Shown here piece by piece: positions 18,906-30,430 of a stretch of DNA of 64,000 nucleotides. The translations under genes were made by a program, and so were the position numbers. Positions within the stretch are counted from its first letter, which is position 1, and every line of letters begins with the position of its first letter. Origin of the DNA: Pseudomonas sp. P8_229 (GTDB lineage: Bacteria > Pseudomonadota > Gammaproteobacteria > Pseudomonadales > Pseudomonadaceae); the NCBI RefSeq assembly GCF_034008635.1, contig NZ_CP125378.1, forward strand, positions 6,262,501-6,326,500, in the 5' to 3' direction. Under the pieces are notes generated by a model, which did no database searches, was not told the origin of the DNA, and saw nothing but the letters and a program-made list of their open reading frames with translations.

Positions 18906-18992
18906 CTGTGGTGAGGGGATTTATCCCCGATCGGCTGCGAAGCAGTCGCAGGGCCGCTGCGCGACCCATCGGGGATAAATCCCCTCACCACA
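18906..18992. repeat. REPIN of the GGGGATTTATCCCC class
   Basis: Inverted arms CTGTGGTGAGGGGATTTATC and GATAAATCCCCTCACCACAG enclose GATCGGCTGCGAAGCAGTCG. It lies in the 250-nt gap between the DUF2934 gene and glgX and may end or attenuate the upstream transcript. Confidence 0.88.
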
Positions 18993-19049
18993 GATTCTGT
19001 TCCCACAGTTGATCCGTTATTCGAACCAACCCGTTTTGCAGGAGCAATC

Positions 19050-21209
<2,160 letters not shown>

Positions 21210-21210
21210 T

Positions 21211-22209
21211 ATGGACCTGCACAGCTATCTGGCGCGCCGTCCGCCGGACTATCGCGACACCTCGGCCCTCGGCCACTGCCTGCGGGCGATGGTCGAGGCC
21301 GGGCTGGATCAACTGCCGTTACCCGGCAGTGGCCGCACGCTGGAGCGCTTTCAGCGCCTGGCCGAGGTCGGCGGGCACGATCTGGGTTTGTGCAAACTGT
21401 ATGAAGGCCACACCGACGCGCTGGCGATCATCGAACAACTCGGCGGTTCGCCAACGCCGGGCAGCACCTGGGGCATGTGGGCTGCCGAACCGCCACAGGC
21501 GCGGGTGCAAATAACGCCGGCCGGGCACATGGTCCGCCTCGACGGGCGCAAGGCCTGGTGCTCCGGGGCGGCGGTGCTCAGCCATGCGCTGCTCACCGCG
21601 TGGGACGCCGATGAGCGCCAGCAACTGGTTGCAGTAGCGCTCGATCAACCGGGCGTGAGCATTACCAATGAGGGTTGGCAAGCGGTCGGCATGGGCGCCA
21701 CCGGCAGCGTCGAGGTGCTGTTCGACGGCGCCGAAGCGCAGGCCATCGGTAACCCCGGCGATTACCTGCAACGCCCCGGTTTCTGGCAAGGCGGGATCGG
21801 CATCGCCGCGTGCTGGTACGGCGCGACACAGCAGATTGCCGAGACCCTGCGCCAACACTGCGCACATCGCCAGGAGCCGCATGCCCTGGCCCATCTCGGC
21901 GCGGTCGATGCGGCGCTGTACGCGGCGGCCAGCGTGCTGCGTTTCAGTGCGCTGCACATCGACGCGCACCCCGAGACCCATGCTGAATTGCTGGCCCGGC
22001 GTGCTCGCGCCGTGGTCGAACAAACCGCCGAGCAAGTACTGCGCGAAGTCGGGCGAGCGCTCGGTGCCGGGCCGTTTTGCAAGGATCGGCACTTCGCGCG
22101 GTTGAGCGCTGATCTTCCGGTATTCCTGCGCCAGAGCCACGCCGAGCGCGACCTGGCTGCCCTCGGCCAACAGATTGCCGAACACCCCGAGGAGGCCTGG
22201 ACACTATGA
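21211..22209 (+). CDS. Acyl-CoA dehydrogenase-like protein
   Basis: Protein of 332 residues with the acyl-CoA dehydrogenase fold, somewhat shorter than the usual 380. The middle shows the FAD/substrate-proximal beta domain (STWGMWAAEPPQARVQI, then LDGRKAWCSGAAVLSHAL) and the C-terminal part is a helical bundle (ALAHLGAVDAALYAAASVL). I could not identify the catalytic Glu with certainty. ATG 21211 stands one base after the glgX stop; in-frame starts inside glgX are rejected. The stop overlaps the PIG-L start. Possible role: oxidation of an acyl group or use of the fold for another flavin reaction on the product of the following genes. Confidence 0.78.
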   Translation: MDLHSYLARRPPDYRDTSALGHCLRAMVEAGLDQLPLPGSGRTLERFQRLAEVGGHDLGLCKLYEGHTDALAIIEQLGGSPTPGSTWGMWAAEPPQARVQITPAGHMVRLDGRKAWCSGAAVLSHALLTAWDADERQQLVAVALDQPGVSITNEGWQAVGMGATGSVEVLFDGAEAQAIGNPGDYLQRPGFWQGGIGIAACWYGATQQIAETLRQHCAHRQEPHALAHLGAVDAALYAAASVLRFSALHIDAHPETHAELLARRARAVVEQTAEQVLREVGRALGAGPFCKDRHFARLSADLPVFLRQSHAERDLAALGQQIAEHPEEAWTL

Positions 22210-22976
22210 ACGCCGCCAGCAAACCCAACCCGATCATCGGCCAGGGCACCTCCCTGTACCAATGGCAACATTCCCGGCAACTGGCTGCGCTGGACAGCAT
22301 CGATGTCCAAAGCCTGGTGCCGCCCGGTGCCCGCGCCGTGATCGTCGCCCCGCACCCGGACGATGAAGTACTCGGTTGTGGCGGCCTGCTGCAGTTGCTC
22401 GCGGCAGCCGGTCGCCCTCTGGAATTGATCTCGGTCACCGATGGCAGCGCCAGTCACCCCGGCTCCGAGCGCTGGCCAGTGGAGCGTCTGAGCGTGGTTC
22501 GCCCACAGGAGTCAGCCGAAGCCCTGCGCCGTCTCGGCGTGCCGCTGCACCGGATGAAATGGTTGCGCGCAGGCTTCACCGACACCCAGGTCGCCGCTCA
22601 GGAACAAACCCTCGTCGAGTTCATCGAACGCCATTTACAGCCCGGTGACGTGGTGTTCAGCACCTGGTGCGAAGACGGCCATTGCGATCACGAGGCCGTC
22701 GGCCGCGCCAGCATCGAAGCCGCACGGCGGGTCGGTGCCAGCTGTCACGAATTGCCGGTGTGGACCTGGCACTGGGCCGATCCCGAAGACGCCACGGTGC
22801 CGTGGTATCGGGCGCGCAAGATCCTGTTGTCCGCCGAGCAGGTCGCGCGCAAACGCCACGCAGTGCACGCGTTCGCCAGTCAACTGGAAGGCGACCCAGA
22901 TGCCGGACTGCCACCGGTGCTCGCGCCCTACGTGCTGGATCGTCTGCTGCAACCTTTTGAAGTGGTGTTTCTATGA
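22206..22976 (+). CDS. PIG-L family deacetylase (LmbE-like), copy 1
   Basis: Zinc-dependent N-deacetylase type of 256 residues, a family acting on GlcNAc-containing conjugates such as GlcNAc-PI, GlcNAc-inositol or BshB substrates. The HPDDE motif is complete (His50, Asp52, Asp53), GGLLQLLAAAG follows, and DHEAVGRAS supplies the third ligand (His162). By comparison with MshB the first Asp is the general base and the second a zinc ligand. The start overlaps the acyl-CoA dehydrogenase-like stop and the end overlaps the methyltransferase start (both ATGA). A paralogue lies at 24413. The substrate is probably an amino-sugar made by the coupled GT2, but this is inference. Confidence 0.88.
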   Translation: MNAASKPNPIIGQGTSLYQWQHSRQLAALDSIDVQSLVPPGARAVIVAPHPDDEVLGCGGLLQLLAAAGRPLELISVTDGSASHPGSERWPVERLSVVRPQESAEALRRLGVPLHRMKWLRAGFTDTQVAAQEQTLVEFIERHLQPGDVVFSTWCEDGHCDHEAVGRASIEAARRVGASCHELPVWTWHWADPEDATVPWYRARKILLSAEQVARKRHAVHAFASQLEGDPDAGLPPVLAPYVLDRLLQPFEVVFL

Positions 22977-23572
22977 GCGTCGATGATCGCTACTTCGAAG
23001 GCCTGTTCAGCGCCAACGACGACCCCTGGGCCTTTCGCGAGCGCTGGTACGAACAGCGCAAACGCGCCATCACCCTCGCCGCCCTGCCCCGCGCGCATTA
23101 TCGGGCAATCTTCGAACCCGGTTGCGCCAACGGCGAACTCAGCGCCGAACTCGCCGGGCGTTGCGACCGTCTGTTGTGCTGCGACACTGCCAGCGCGGCG
23201 GTGAATCTGGCGCGGACCCGACTGAGTCTTTTTGACCACGCCCAAGTGCGCCAAAGTCGCTTGCCCGGCGACTGGCCGGAGGAAAAATTCGACCTGATTG
23301 TATTTAGCGAAATCGGCTACTACCTCGACGCCCAGGATCTGACAGACGTGATCCGGCGCATCAGTGAGTCGCTGACCGCCGACGGTCAATTGCTGGCCTG
23401 CCACTGGCGCCCGCCGATCGAAGGCTGCCCGCTCAATGCGCGTCAGGTCCACGACCTGATCCACGCGCAACTGCCCCTGCCGCGTGTGGCGCTGCATCAG
23501 GAAGCGGATTTCATTCTTGAAGTCTGGAGCCGCGAACCGCGCTCGGTGGCAACGCTGGAGGGCCTGCGATGA
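22973..23572 (+). CDS. SAM-dependent methyltransferase, NodS-like
   Basis: Class I methyltransferase of 199 residues. Motif I is FEPGCANGELSAELAGRC (about 46-63), the acidic residue of motif II is in LLCCDTASAAV and motif IV is FDLIVFSEIGYYL; these resemble NodS, which N-methylates the deacetylated end of chitooligosaccharides. It is coupled by ATGA overlaps to the deacetylase before and the GT2 after, which is the NodB/NodS/NodC functional trio. The similarity to NodS is judged by eye and needs a profile search. No membrane segment is present, so it acts in the cytoplasm. Confidence 0.85.
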   Translation: MSVDDRYFEGLFSANDDPWAFRERWYEQRKRAITLAALPRAHYRAIFEPGCANGELSAELAGRCDRLLCCDTASAAVNLARTRLSLFDHAQVRQSRLPGDWPEEKFDLIVFSEIGYYLDAQDLTDVIRRISESLTADGQLLACHWRPPIEGCPLNARQVHDLIHAQLPLPRVALHQEADFILEVWSREPRSVATLEGLR

Positions 23573-24255
23573 TCGGTATTGTGATTCCTGCGCACAACGA
23601 GGAAGACCTGCTTGGGCAATGCCTCACCGCTGCGCTGCGCGCCAGCAAACACGGGCTATTGGCCGGCGAACCAGTGGAAGTGCTGGTGGTGCTCGACAGC
23701 TGCACCGATCGCTCGGCGCAGATCGTCAGCAACTATCCGGTGCAGAGCCTGCACATCGACGCACGCAACGTCGGGCAGGCCCGGGCCGCCGGCGCGCAAG
23801 TCCTGCTGGAGCGCGGTGCGCGCTGGATATCCTGCTCCGACGCCGACAGCCGGGTGGCCGATGACTGGCTGGTGGCGCAGCTTGGGCTTGGCGCCGACGC
23901 GGTATGCGGCACCGTGACTGTCGAGCATTGGGATCAGACCTTCGATGCAGCCGCACAGATCCGCTATCACCGCCACTATCAGGCTCGCGACGGGCATCGG
24001 CACATCCACGGCGCCAACCTCGGGGTCAGTGCCGACGCCTATCGCTGGGCCGGCGGCTTCCCGCCGCTGGCCTGCGACGAGGATGTGCACCTGGTACGAC
24101 AACTGGAACTGTCCGGCGCCGACATCGCCTGGAGCCATCGCCCACAAGTGCACACCAGCGCCCGCCTGAACAGCCGCGCACGGGGTGGATTCGGTGATTA
24201 TCTTCGACATCTGGCACAGTTGGAGCAAAAAAAAGCGGATCAGATTGATCTGTGA
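23569..24255 (+). CDS. Family 2 glycosyltransferase
   Basis: Inverting GT-A glycosyltransferase of 228 residues. It opens with IGIVIPAHNEEDLLGQCL, has a VLDSCTDRS segment, the metal-binding SDADS (about 90) in place of DxD, and CDEDVHLVRQLELSG, the acidic catalytic region. It has no transmembrane segments, so it is unlike the processive NodC or cellulose-synthase type and probably adds a single sugar to a soluble or membrane-surface acceptor. Last gene of the coupled set; 157 nt separate it from the second PIG-L gene. The donor and acceptor are unknown. Confidence 0.88.
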   Translation: MIGIVIPAHNEEDLLGQCLTAALRASKHGLLAGEPVEVLVVLDSCTDRSAQIVSNYPVQSLHIDARNVGQARAAGAQVLLERGARWISCSDADSRVADDWLVAQLGLGADAVCGTVTVEHWDQTFDAAAQIRYHRHYQARDGHRHIHGANLGVSADAYRWAGGFPPLACDEDVHLVRQLELSGADIAWSHRPQVHTSARLNSRARGGFGDYLRHLAQLEQKKADQIDL

Positions 24256-24412
24256 CGCGACGAATCGGCAGTCTTGAGCAATACTCTGCTGCGCGGCAAT
24301 CCAGGGTTCGGAGCGTCGCACGGCAATCCATCCGCCTTCACGGGTCGCGCACGCCTGTTTTTCCACGGCGTCTGTACGACTGAGGGCCAGACACGACAAG
24401 GACGTAGCACCC

Positions 24413-25171
24413 ATGAAACCGTTATCCCTCAGCGACAATCCGCTGCCGGCGCAGATATGGAACGGCGCCCCGCAACTGGACAACATTCCCGTCATCAATA
24501 CCCACAGTCTGGTACCCCCCGGTGCCCGAGCGGTGGTGGTCGCCCCGCACCCAGGCGATGAAGTGGTGACCTGCGGCGGCCTCCTGCAACTGCTTTCCAG
24601 CCTCGGCCACCCCCTGCAATTACTCTCGATCACCGATGGCAGCGCCAGCCACCCCGGCTCGCGGCAATGGTCGGAAAAACGCCTGAGCGTATTTCGCCCG
24701 CAGGAAAGCGTCGAGGCCCTGCGCCGCCTCGGACTGCCGATGCACAGCCTGAAATGGGTACGCGGCGGGTTCACCGACAACGCGCTGCTTGAGCGCGAGG
24801 CAGACCTCACCCACTTCATTGCCCGCTACCTGCGCCCTGGTGACGTGGTCTTCAGCACCTGGAACAACGATGGCAGTGACGACCACGAAGCGGTGGGAAA
24901 TGCCAGTGCCAAAGCAGCGGCACAAGTCGGGGCAACCTTCCATGACGTGCCGGTCTGGGCCTGGCACTGGCCGGAACGCGATCAGCACCTGATCCCTTGG
25001 GAACGTGCGCGTAAATTGAGGCTCGATACCTGGACCGTGGCGCGCAAAAGCCACGCCACCCATGCCTACGCCAGCCAGCTCAAGGGCGAACCGGCCATCG
25101 GCATTGCGCCCCTGCTGCCGCGGGTGATCCTGGAGCGGATGCGCTTGCCCTACGAAATCGTCTTCATCTGA
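24413..25171 (+). CDS. PIG-L family protein, copy 2, with altered catalytic motif
   Basis: Paralogue of the protein at 22206 (252 residues) with the same layout and many shared stretches (SITDGSASHPGS, FRPQESVEALRRLG, GDVVFSTW). The key motif reads HPGDE: His46 and Asp49 (zinc ligands by MshB numbering logic) and His158 in DHEAVGNA remain, but the Asp expected to be the general base is Gly48. It may be a weak or non-catalytic version, a regulator or sugar binder, or use another base. AAGGAC lies about 10 nt before the ATG. It has its own upstream gap and may be separately transcribed. Confidence 0.85.
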   Translation: MKPLSLSDNPLPAQIWNGAPQLDNIPVINTHSLVPPGARAVVVAPHPGDEVVTCGGLLQLLSSLGHPLQLLSITDGSASHPGSRQWSEKRLSVFRPQESVEALRRLGLPMHSLKWVRGGFTDNALLEREADLTHFIARYLRPGDVVFSTWNNDGSDDHEAVGNASAKAAAQVGATFHDVPVWAWHWPERDQHLIPWERARKLRLDTWTVARKSHATHAYASQLKGEPAIGIAPLLPRVILERMRLPYEIVFI

Positions 25172-25181
25172 GATACCCATC

Positions 25182-25277
25182 CCCTGTGGGAGCGGGCTTG
25201 CTCGCGAAGAGGCAGTGTCAGGCACTTAAAGTGCTGACTGACACAGCGCATTCGCGAGCAAGCTCGCTCCCACAGGT
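25182..25277. repeat. REPIN
   Basis: Inverted arms CCTGTGGGAGCGGGCTTGCT... and ...AGCAAGCTCGCTCCCACAGG around a spacer that itself contains the small palindrome CACTTAAAGTG. Confidence 0.9.
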
Positions 25278-25384
25278 TTCCCGGCGGCTCTGGTGATTTG
25301 TATTCCGGCCTGAGGCATCTGGAAGGAACTGCCCGCGCACAGACCAGTCGCATGAGAAGGAAGCCGTTTTTCAGAGGAGTGAAC

Positions 25385-26167
25385 GTGTCCAGCGATCCCA
25401 AGCGTCACGCCGTCGACGCCCCCGCCATCCAGCGTCTGCGTGTGCTGACGGTCAATACCCACAAGGGCTTTACCGCCCTCAATCGGCGCTTCATCCTGCC
25501 GGAGTTGCGCGAAGCGGTGCGCAGCACCTCGGCCGATCTGGTGTTTCTGCAGGAAGTGGTGGGCGAACACGAGCGACATTCCAATCGCTACAACGAATGG
25601 CCGCAAACCTCGCAGTACGAATTTCTCGCCGACAGCATGTGGAGCGACTTTGCCTACGGGCGCAATGCGGTCTATCCCGATGGCCACCACGGCAATGCTC
25701 TGCTGTCGAAGTACCCGATCCGCGAATACCGCAACCTCGACGTGTCGATCACCGGGCCCGAGCGTCGGGGGTTATTGCACTGTGTGCTGGACGTGCCGGG
25801 GCACGCCGAGGTGCACGCGATCTGCGTGCACTTGAGTCTGCTGGAAAGCCACCGCCAATTGCAGTTGCAACTGCTCTGCCAATTGCTCGAATCGCTGCCC
25901 GACGGCGCACCGGTGATCATTGCCGGTGACTTCAACGACTGGCAATTGCAGGGCAACCTGACCCTCGCCCGCCGCGAAGACTTGCACGAAGCCTTCGAGC
26001 GCCACCACGGTCGTCCGGCCAAGACCTATCCGGCACGTTTCCCGTTGCTGCGCCTGGACCGTGTCTACCTGCGCAACGCCAGCAGCCACGACCCGCAAAT
26101 CCTTGGCAACAAGCCCTGGACGCACCTGTCGGACCACTTGCCGCTGGCGGTTGAAGTGCATCTGTAA
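25385..26167 (+). CDS. Endonuclease/exonuclease/phosphatase (EEP) family protein
   Basis: Predicted Mg-dependent phosphodiesterase or nuclease of 260 residues. Fold landmarks: TVNTHKGF (Asn), [10 protein letters not shown] (metal-binding Glu), [11 protein letters not shown] (His), AGDFNDW (Asp/Asn pair) and [11 protein letters not shown] (terminal Asp-His). GTG 25385 is preferred since AGAGGAGT lies 6-7 nt upstream; ATG 25352 would add 11 residues and lacks such a site. In other pseudomonads a gene of this family stands in the same glycogen/trehalose region beside a cardiolipin synthase; that partner is not seen here. It could act on DNA, phospholipid headgroups or other phosphodiesters. Confidence 0.85.
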   Translation: MSSDPKRHAVDAPAIQRLRVLTVNTHKGFTALNRRFILPELREAVRSTSADLVFLQEVVGEHERHSNRYNEWPQTSQYEFLADSMWSDFAYGRNAVYPDGHHGNALLSKYPIREYRNLDVSITGPERRGLLHCVLDVPGHAEVHAICVHLSLLESHRQLQLQLLCQLLESLPDGAPVIIAGDFNDWQLQGNLTLARREDLHEAFERHHGRPAKTYPARFPLLRLDRVYLRNASSHDPQILGNKPWTHLSDHLPLAVEVHL

Positions 26168-26361
26168 GCGCAGTTCTGACATGACCGTTGGTCAGTCATG
26201 TTTGCTCGGCGGGCAAAACCTTCTACACCTAAAGCAGCTCAAAGATCAGCGTATTCAATTCGTTAGAGCATGGATCTCACGTATTGCCTCAGTTACATCG
26301 GGAGGCAGGTCCAAGGCTCGCTCAAGGATGATTTCCCCGAATCTGGCCGTAGGGAATCGCC

Positions 26362-28916
26362 ATGAAGCATTACACCAGACACCTGCGGGCGCTGCCGCAG
26401 GCTTTGCTGCTGCCTGCCTCGCTCCTGTTGCTCAACAGCCCACCCGCCTCTGCCGCCTGTTCACTGGTAGCGGGCCCCGGCAACGATGCCTCACCTGTGA
26501 CAGCGGCACCAGCGGTTCGCTGACAGATCTTGCGGGCAACAACAGCCTGACCTTCCCCACCAATAGCACTGGCCAGATCAATGGCAGCGTAACCTTCGGC
26601 GCCGGCGCCGACCGGGTGAACATGCAATCTGGCGTGATTACCGGCGCGGTCAGTCAGGGCGCCGGCGTCGACGACTTCGTCATGAGCGCCGGTTCCATCG
26701 GCTCGCTGGCACAGGGCGACGGCCGCGATACCTTCCTGATGACCGGTGGCACCATCGTCGGTGCTTTCGAGGACGGCGACGTTGCGCGCATGACCGGCGG
26801 CACCATCGGCCGCGTCGACATGAAACTCGACAACAACATCTTCGATCTGTCCGGCGGGCAGATCCTCGGCAATCTGGTGACCGGCTTCGGCACCGACACC
26901 ATTACCGTTTCCGGCGGGCGCATCGGCGGCAACATCAGCGTCAGCGGCGGCAATGACAGCATCACCGTCACCGGCGGTGAAATCGTCGGCGAGATCCGCG
27001 CCAGCGTCGGTAACGACACCTTGCTGTGGGACGGCGGAGGGATCATCCGTTCAGCAATCCTGATGGGCGACGGCAACGACAGCGCGACACTGCGCAATCT
27101 GGATGACAGCCTTCTCGCCCTGACACCGAGCGTGGATGGCGGCACCGGCAACGATGTGCTGACTTTCGACAACGCTCGCACCGCGTTGCCCGGGCGCTTC
27201 AGCAATTGGGAGACGGTGAACCTGAACAACGCCTCGCAACTGGATCTGGGCTCCGGCACCTTGCTGCTCGGCGATGCCACCAGCGGCACTGGCGTGTTGA
27301 ATGTGGATGCCGGCAGCAGCGTGTTCTCCACTCAAGGCGCCGTGTCACCTGCCGTCGCCGGACAAGCGGTGACGCTCAACAACGCCGGGGTCATCGACCT
27401 GACGCGCAACAACAGCCGCACCGATGACACGCTGACGGTAAACGGCAACTACGTCGGCAACGGCGGGCAATTGTTGCTGCAAAGCGAGCTAGGCGCCGAT
27501 GGCGCGCCAAGCGACAAACTGGTGGTCAACAATGGCAACCTGAGCGGTGCCACTGTCATCTCCGTCACCAACCTCGGCGGGATCGGTGGGCTGACCCAGG
27601 AAAACGGCATTCAAGTGGTGCAGGCCCAAGGTTCCACGGTCAGCACCAACAACGCCTTCAGCTTCAGCGGTCCGGTGTCTGTCGGCGCTTACGATTACTA
27701 CCTGTTCAAGGGCGGCGTCACCGCCGGGACCGAAAACAGCTGGTACCTGCGCTCCGCCGTCGTCGCACCGCAAGTGGTCAGCGTGCCCAACCCGGATCCG
27801 ACGCTGCCGCCGACTCTGGTGCCGGTAGTCGCGCCGCCAGTTGTCGCGCAGATTACTCCAGTGGCTCTCGCGCCAGGCGCACCGGCACCGCCCATCGCCA
27901 GCCCTGATTTGCCGGTACTGCCGGTGTTGCCTGCCGCCGTGGCAGGCGCCGCGCCGATCCCGATCTATCGTCCTGAGGTGCCGAACTGGTCGGTGCTGCC
28001 ACCCGCCGCCGCCCAACTGGCCCTCAGCGCGCTCGGCACGTTTCATGATCGTCAGGGCGATCAACGCCTGCTCAGCGAAACAGGTGCCTTCGGTGCCGGT
28101 TGGGGCCGGGTCTACGGCAAGAACCTCGACCAGACCTGGGCCGGCACCGTCACGCCGCACTTGAACGGTTCACTCAATGGTTTTCAAGTCGGCAACGATT
28201 TGTACAGCTGGCAAACCTCCGGCGGTCAGACCCAACGCATCGGCCTGTTGGTCGGCCACAACCGGATTCAGGGTGATGTCGATGGCTTTAACGAAGGCTT
28301 TGAACACAACAGTGCGGGCAAGATCAAGCTCGAGGGCGACAGCTATGGCCTGTACTGGACGCTGACCGATCCCTACGGCTGGTACATCGATATCGTGGCG
28401 ATGGGCACGCGTTTCGACGGCGACAACCGCTCCGACCGCGGGCTGAAACTGGACAATCGCGGCCATGCCCTGACGCTCTCCGCCGAGGCCGCCTACCCGT
28501 TCGCCCTCAACGAGACCTGGGTGATCGAGCCGCAAGTGCAAGTGATCCACCAGACACTCTCCCTCGACAGCCAGGATGATGGCATCTCCCGGGTGTCGTT
28601 CGACTCCGACGGCGCCTGGACCGGTCGCCTCGGTGCACGACTCATGGGCCGTTATCAGGTCAACGGACTGCCGTTGGAGCCTTATCTGCGGGCCAACCTG
28701 TGGCACACCTTTTCCGGTACCGACTCAGTGACGTTCGACGACACCGATACCATCGACAGCGAACAGAAGTCCTCGACTGCAGATGTCGGTCTCGGCGTCG
28801 TGCTGTCCCTCGACCGCGCCGTGAGCGTCTACGCCAGCACCGACTACAGTAGCAATATTGACAGCAATGACCTGCGTGGCCTGGCCGCAAATCTCGGTGT
28901 TCGCATCAGTTGGTAA
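26362..28916 (+). pseudogene. Autotransporter (type Va) with beta-helical passenger; one-base frameshift after the signal peptide
   Basis: ATG 26362 opens a good signal peptide (LRALPQALLLPASLLLLN... ASA) followed by ACSLVAGPGND, but this frame stops at 26521. The passenger continues in the frame one base back: from about 26491 TCDSGTSGSL, then repeated units of the type MTGGTIxG/VSGGRIGG (about residues 70-250), a Pro-rich linker, and a C-terminal autotransporter barrel of about 290 residues ending NLGVRISW with terminal Trp. Joining the two frames between 26488 and 26493 gives ACSLVAGPGNDxxTCDSG, the usual start of this family, so one base is missing. Either a real inactivating mutation or a sequence error. 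Passengers of this family act at the cell surface. Confidence 0.82.
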
Positions 28917-29239
28917 ACCGATAGCTGGCTACCTAAACCCTCTACAGCGCGGTTTTCGCGCTGTTTACCCCTGCAAACAACCACTTAGATATATGCAAAA
29001 AAACAAACGCTTGCAGCACCTGATTTAGCCATACCGCTCATCGTGCAATTTCTTGACGCAACCGCCGCACTCTTCTTATCTCTAGCTTACTACCCCCGGA
29101 ATCACTATCCGGGGCGACCCTTCCGGCACTCGCGAAATCGAGCGGCCACGGTTCGCCCCGCTCCATTCGGTCGCCCCTCGTTCGGGGTAGGAGAGACGCC
29201 AGAAAAGAGATCCCGCATGCGCTTGCAAGGTAGACCTCC
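28917..29239. other. Intergenic region between the two autotransporter-type genes
   Basis: 323 nt without a gene. It holds the hairpin terminator at 28944-28966, an AT-rich stretch (28970-29030) suited to a promoter, and CCCCGGAATCACTATCCGGGG (29094-29114), a short hairpin. No definite -35/-10 pair could be assigned. Confidence 0.45.
28944..28966 (+). terminator. Rho-independent terminator after the autotransporter
   Basis: ACAGCGCG (28944-28951) pairs with CGCGCTGT (28957-28964) around a 5-nt loop and is followed by TT; short T run, so moderate strength. Confidence 0.6.
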
Positions 29240-30310
29240 ATGAAAAGCTCATTCACCCCACAAGAGATCAAAGTGACGTTCTGCACAGTGTCGAGTTCGA
29301 TCCTGCTGTGCTCATCCATGGAGGCGCAGGCCGGCCCCGCAGCGGATGAAACCACCCCCTGGTATCGCCAGGATGTGCCCGTCCTGACCCTGCCGGCGAC
29401 CGTCATTACACCCGACCTGCAACGCCTGAGCCCACGCCCCGACCTGCAGGGCGCCAACCTGATCACCGAAGATCTGGCGCCGGCCAGCTGGGACCGGTTG
29501 TATGGGCAAAGCGCCCGCCTGGCGCAAACCGACGTGCTCTCGCCAGGCTTTGCCGCCCCCGGCAGCGGCGAACTCAAAGGCCCGGCGGTACTCACGGTGC
29601 AAAGCGCCGGCGGCCATACCCAGACCATCGGCCTGATTGGCGGGCGCAACCAGATCCAGGCCAACAGCGGCGGCCTGATCAGCAGCCGCGCCCTCGCCGA
29701 CCCGACCACCGACACCCTGAACCTGCAAGGCCAGAGCCTCGGCGCCTATTACAGCCTGACCGGCGACAAGGGCTGGCATGTCGACTTGTCGGCCAGCGGC
29801 GGCCGGGTCAGTGGTTTCAGCCGCAATGAACAAGGCGCGCGTCAGGCCACCGAGGGCAGCGCGATGACCCTCTCGATCGAAGGCGGCTACCCGATCGGCC
29901 TGAGTGAGAACTGGGTGGTCGAACCCCAGGCGCAATTGATCAATCAACGCATCACCCTCGACACGCCGTACGCGGGCTCCGGCAATGCTTCATCGACGGA
30001 TCTGTCGGCATGGAGCGGCCGCGTCGGCGCTCGTATGAAAGGCAGTTACGATTTGAACGGCCTGCCGCTGGAGCCCTACGTGCGGACCAACGTGTGGCAC
30101 ACGGTCTACACCGGCAACACGGTGACCCTGGACCAGGTCGATAAAATCAGCAGCAGCCGCAAATCGTCGACGGTCGAATTAGGGTTGGGATTGGTGGCGC
30201 GGGTGACGCCTGCCGTCAGCCTGTATGTCAGTGCCGATTACAGCAGTGATGTCGATGACAATGATTTGAACGGGCTGATTGGCAGCCTTGGGGTGCGGAT
30301 GCGCTGGTGA
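29240..30310 (+). CDS. Autotransporter barrel-domain protein without a long passenger
   Basis: Outer-membrane protein of 356 residues. A signal-peptide-like N-terminus (about 1-31, ending MEAQA) and only some 60 residues of Pro-rich linker precede a complete autotransporter barrel that aligns with the C-terminus of the preceding protein: WDRLYGQSARLAQT, then GGHTQTIGLIGGRNQ, LPLEPYVRTNVWHT and the end DLNGLIGSLGVRMRW with aromatic last residue. Compared with the 850-residue neighbour, the beta-helix passenger is missing. It may be a partial duplication of that gene or a free-standing barrel. AAGG is the only ribosome-binding candidate, 11 nt upstream. Function unknown. Confidence 0.8.
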   Translation: MKSSFTPQEIKVTFCTVSSSILLCSSMEAQAGPAADETTPWYRQDVPVLTLPATVITPDLQRLSPRPDLQGANLITEDLAPASWDRLYGQSARLAQTDVLSPGFAAPGSGELKGPAVLTVQSAGGHTQTIGLIGGRNQIQANSGGLISSRALADPTTDTLNLQGQSLGAYYSLTGDKGWHVDLSASGGRVSGFSRNEQGARQATEGSAMTLSIEGGYPIGLSENWVVEPQAQLINQRITLDTPYAGSGNASSTDLSAWSGRVGARMKGSYDLNGLPLEPYVRTNVWHTVYTGNTVTLDQVDKISSSRKSSTVELGLGLVARVTPAVSLYVSADYSSDVDDNDLNGLIGSLGVRMRW

Positions 30311-30326
30311 ACCCGGTTTGAGGAGC

Positions 30327-30411
30327 GATGGCGTCTGAGCTGACGCCATCGCGAGCAGGCTCACTCCTACATTTGAAATGCATTCCCCTGTAGGAGAGCC
30401 TGCTCGCAAAG
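30327..30411. repeat. Hairpin fused to a REPIN between convergent genes
   Basis: A perfect 9-bp inverted repeat GATGGCGTC/GACGCCATC (30327-30350) runs into a REPIN whose arms are TCGCGAGCAGGCTCACTCCTAC and GTAGGAGAGCCTGCTCGC (one arm lacks a few bases). It lies between the stops of the barrel gene and glgB and could end both transcripts. Confidence 0.75.
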
Positions 30412-30430
30412 GCAGCGCCTCGGTCCTGGA

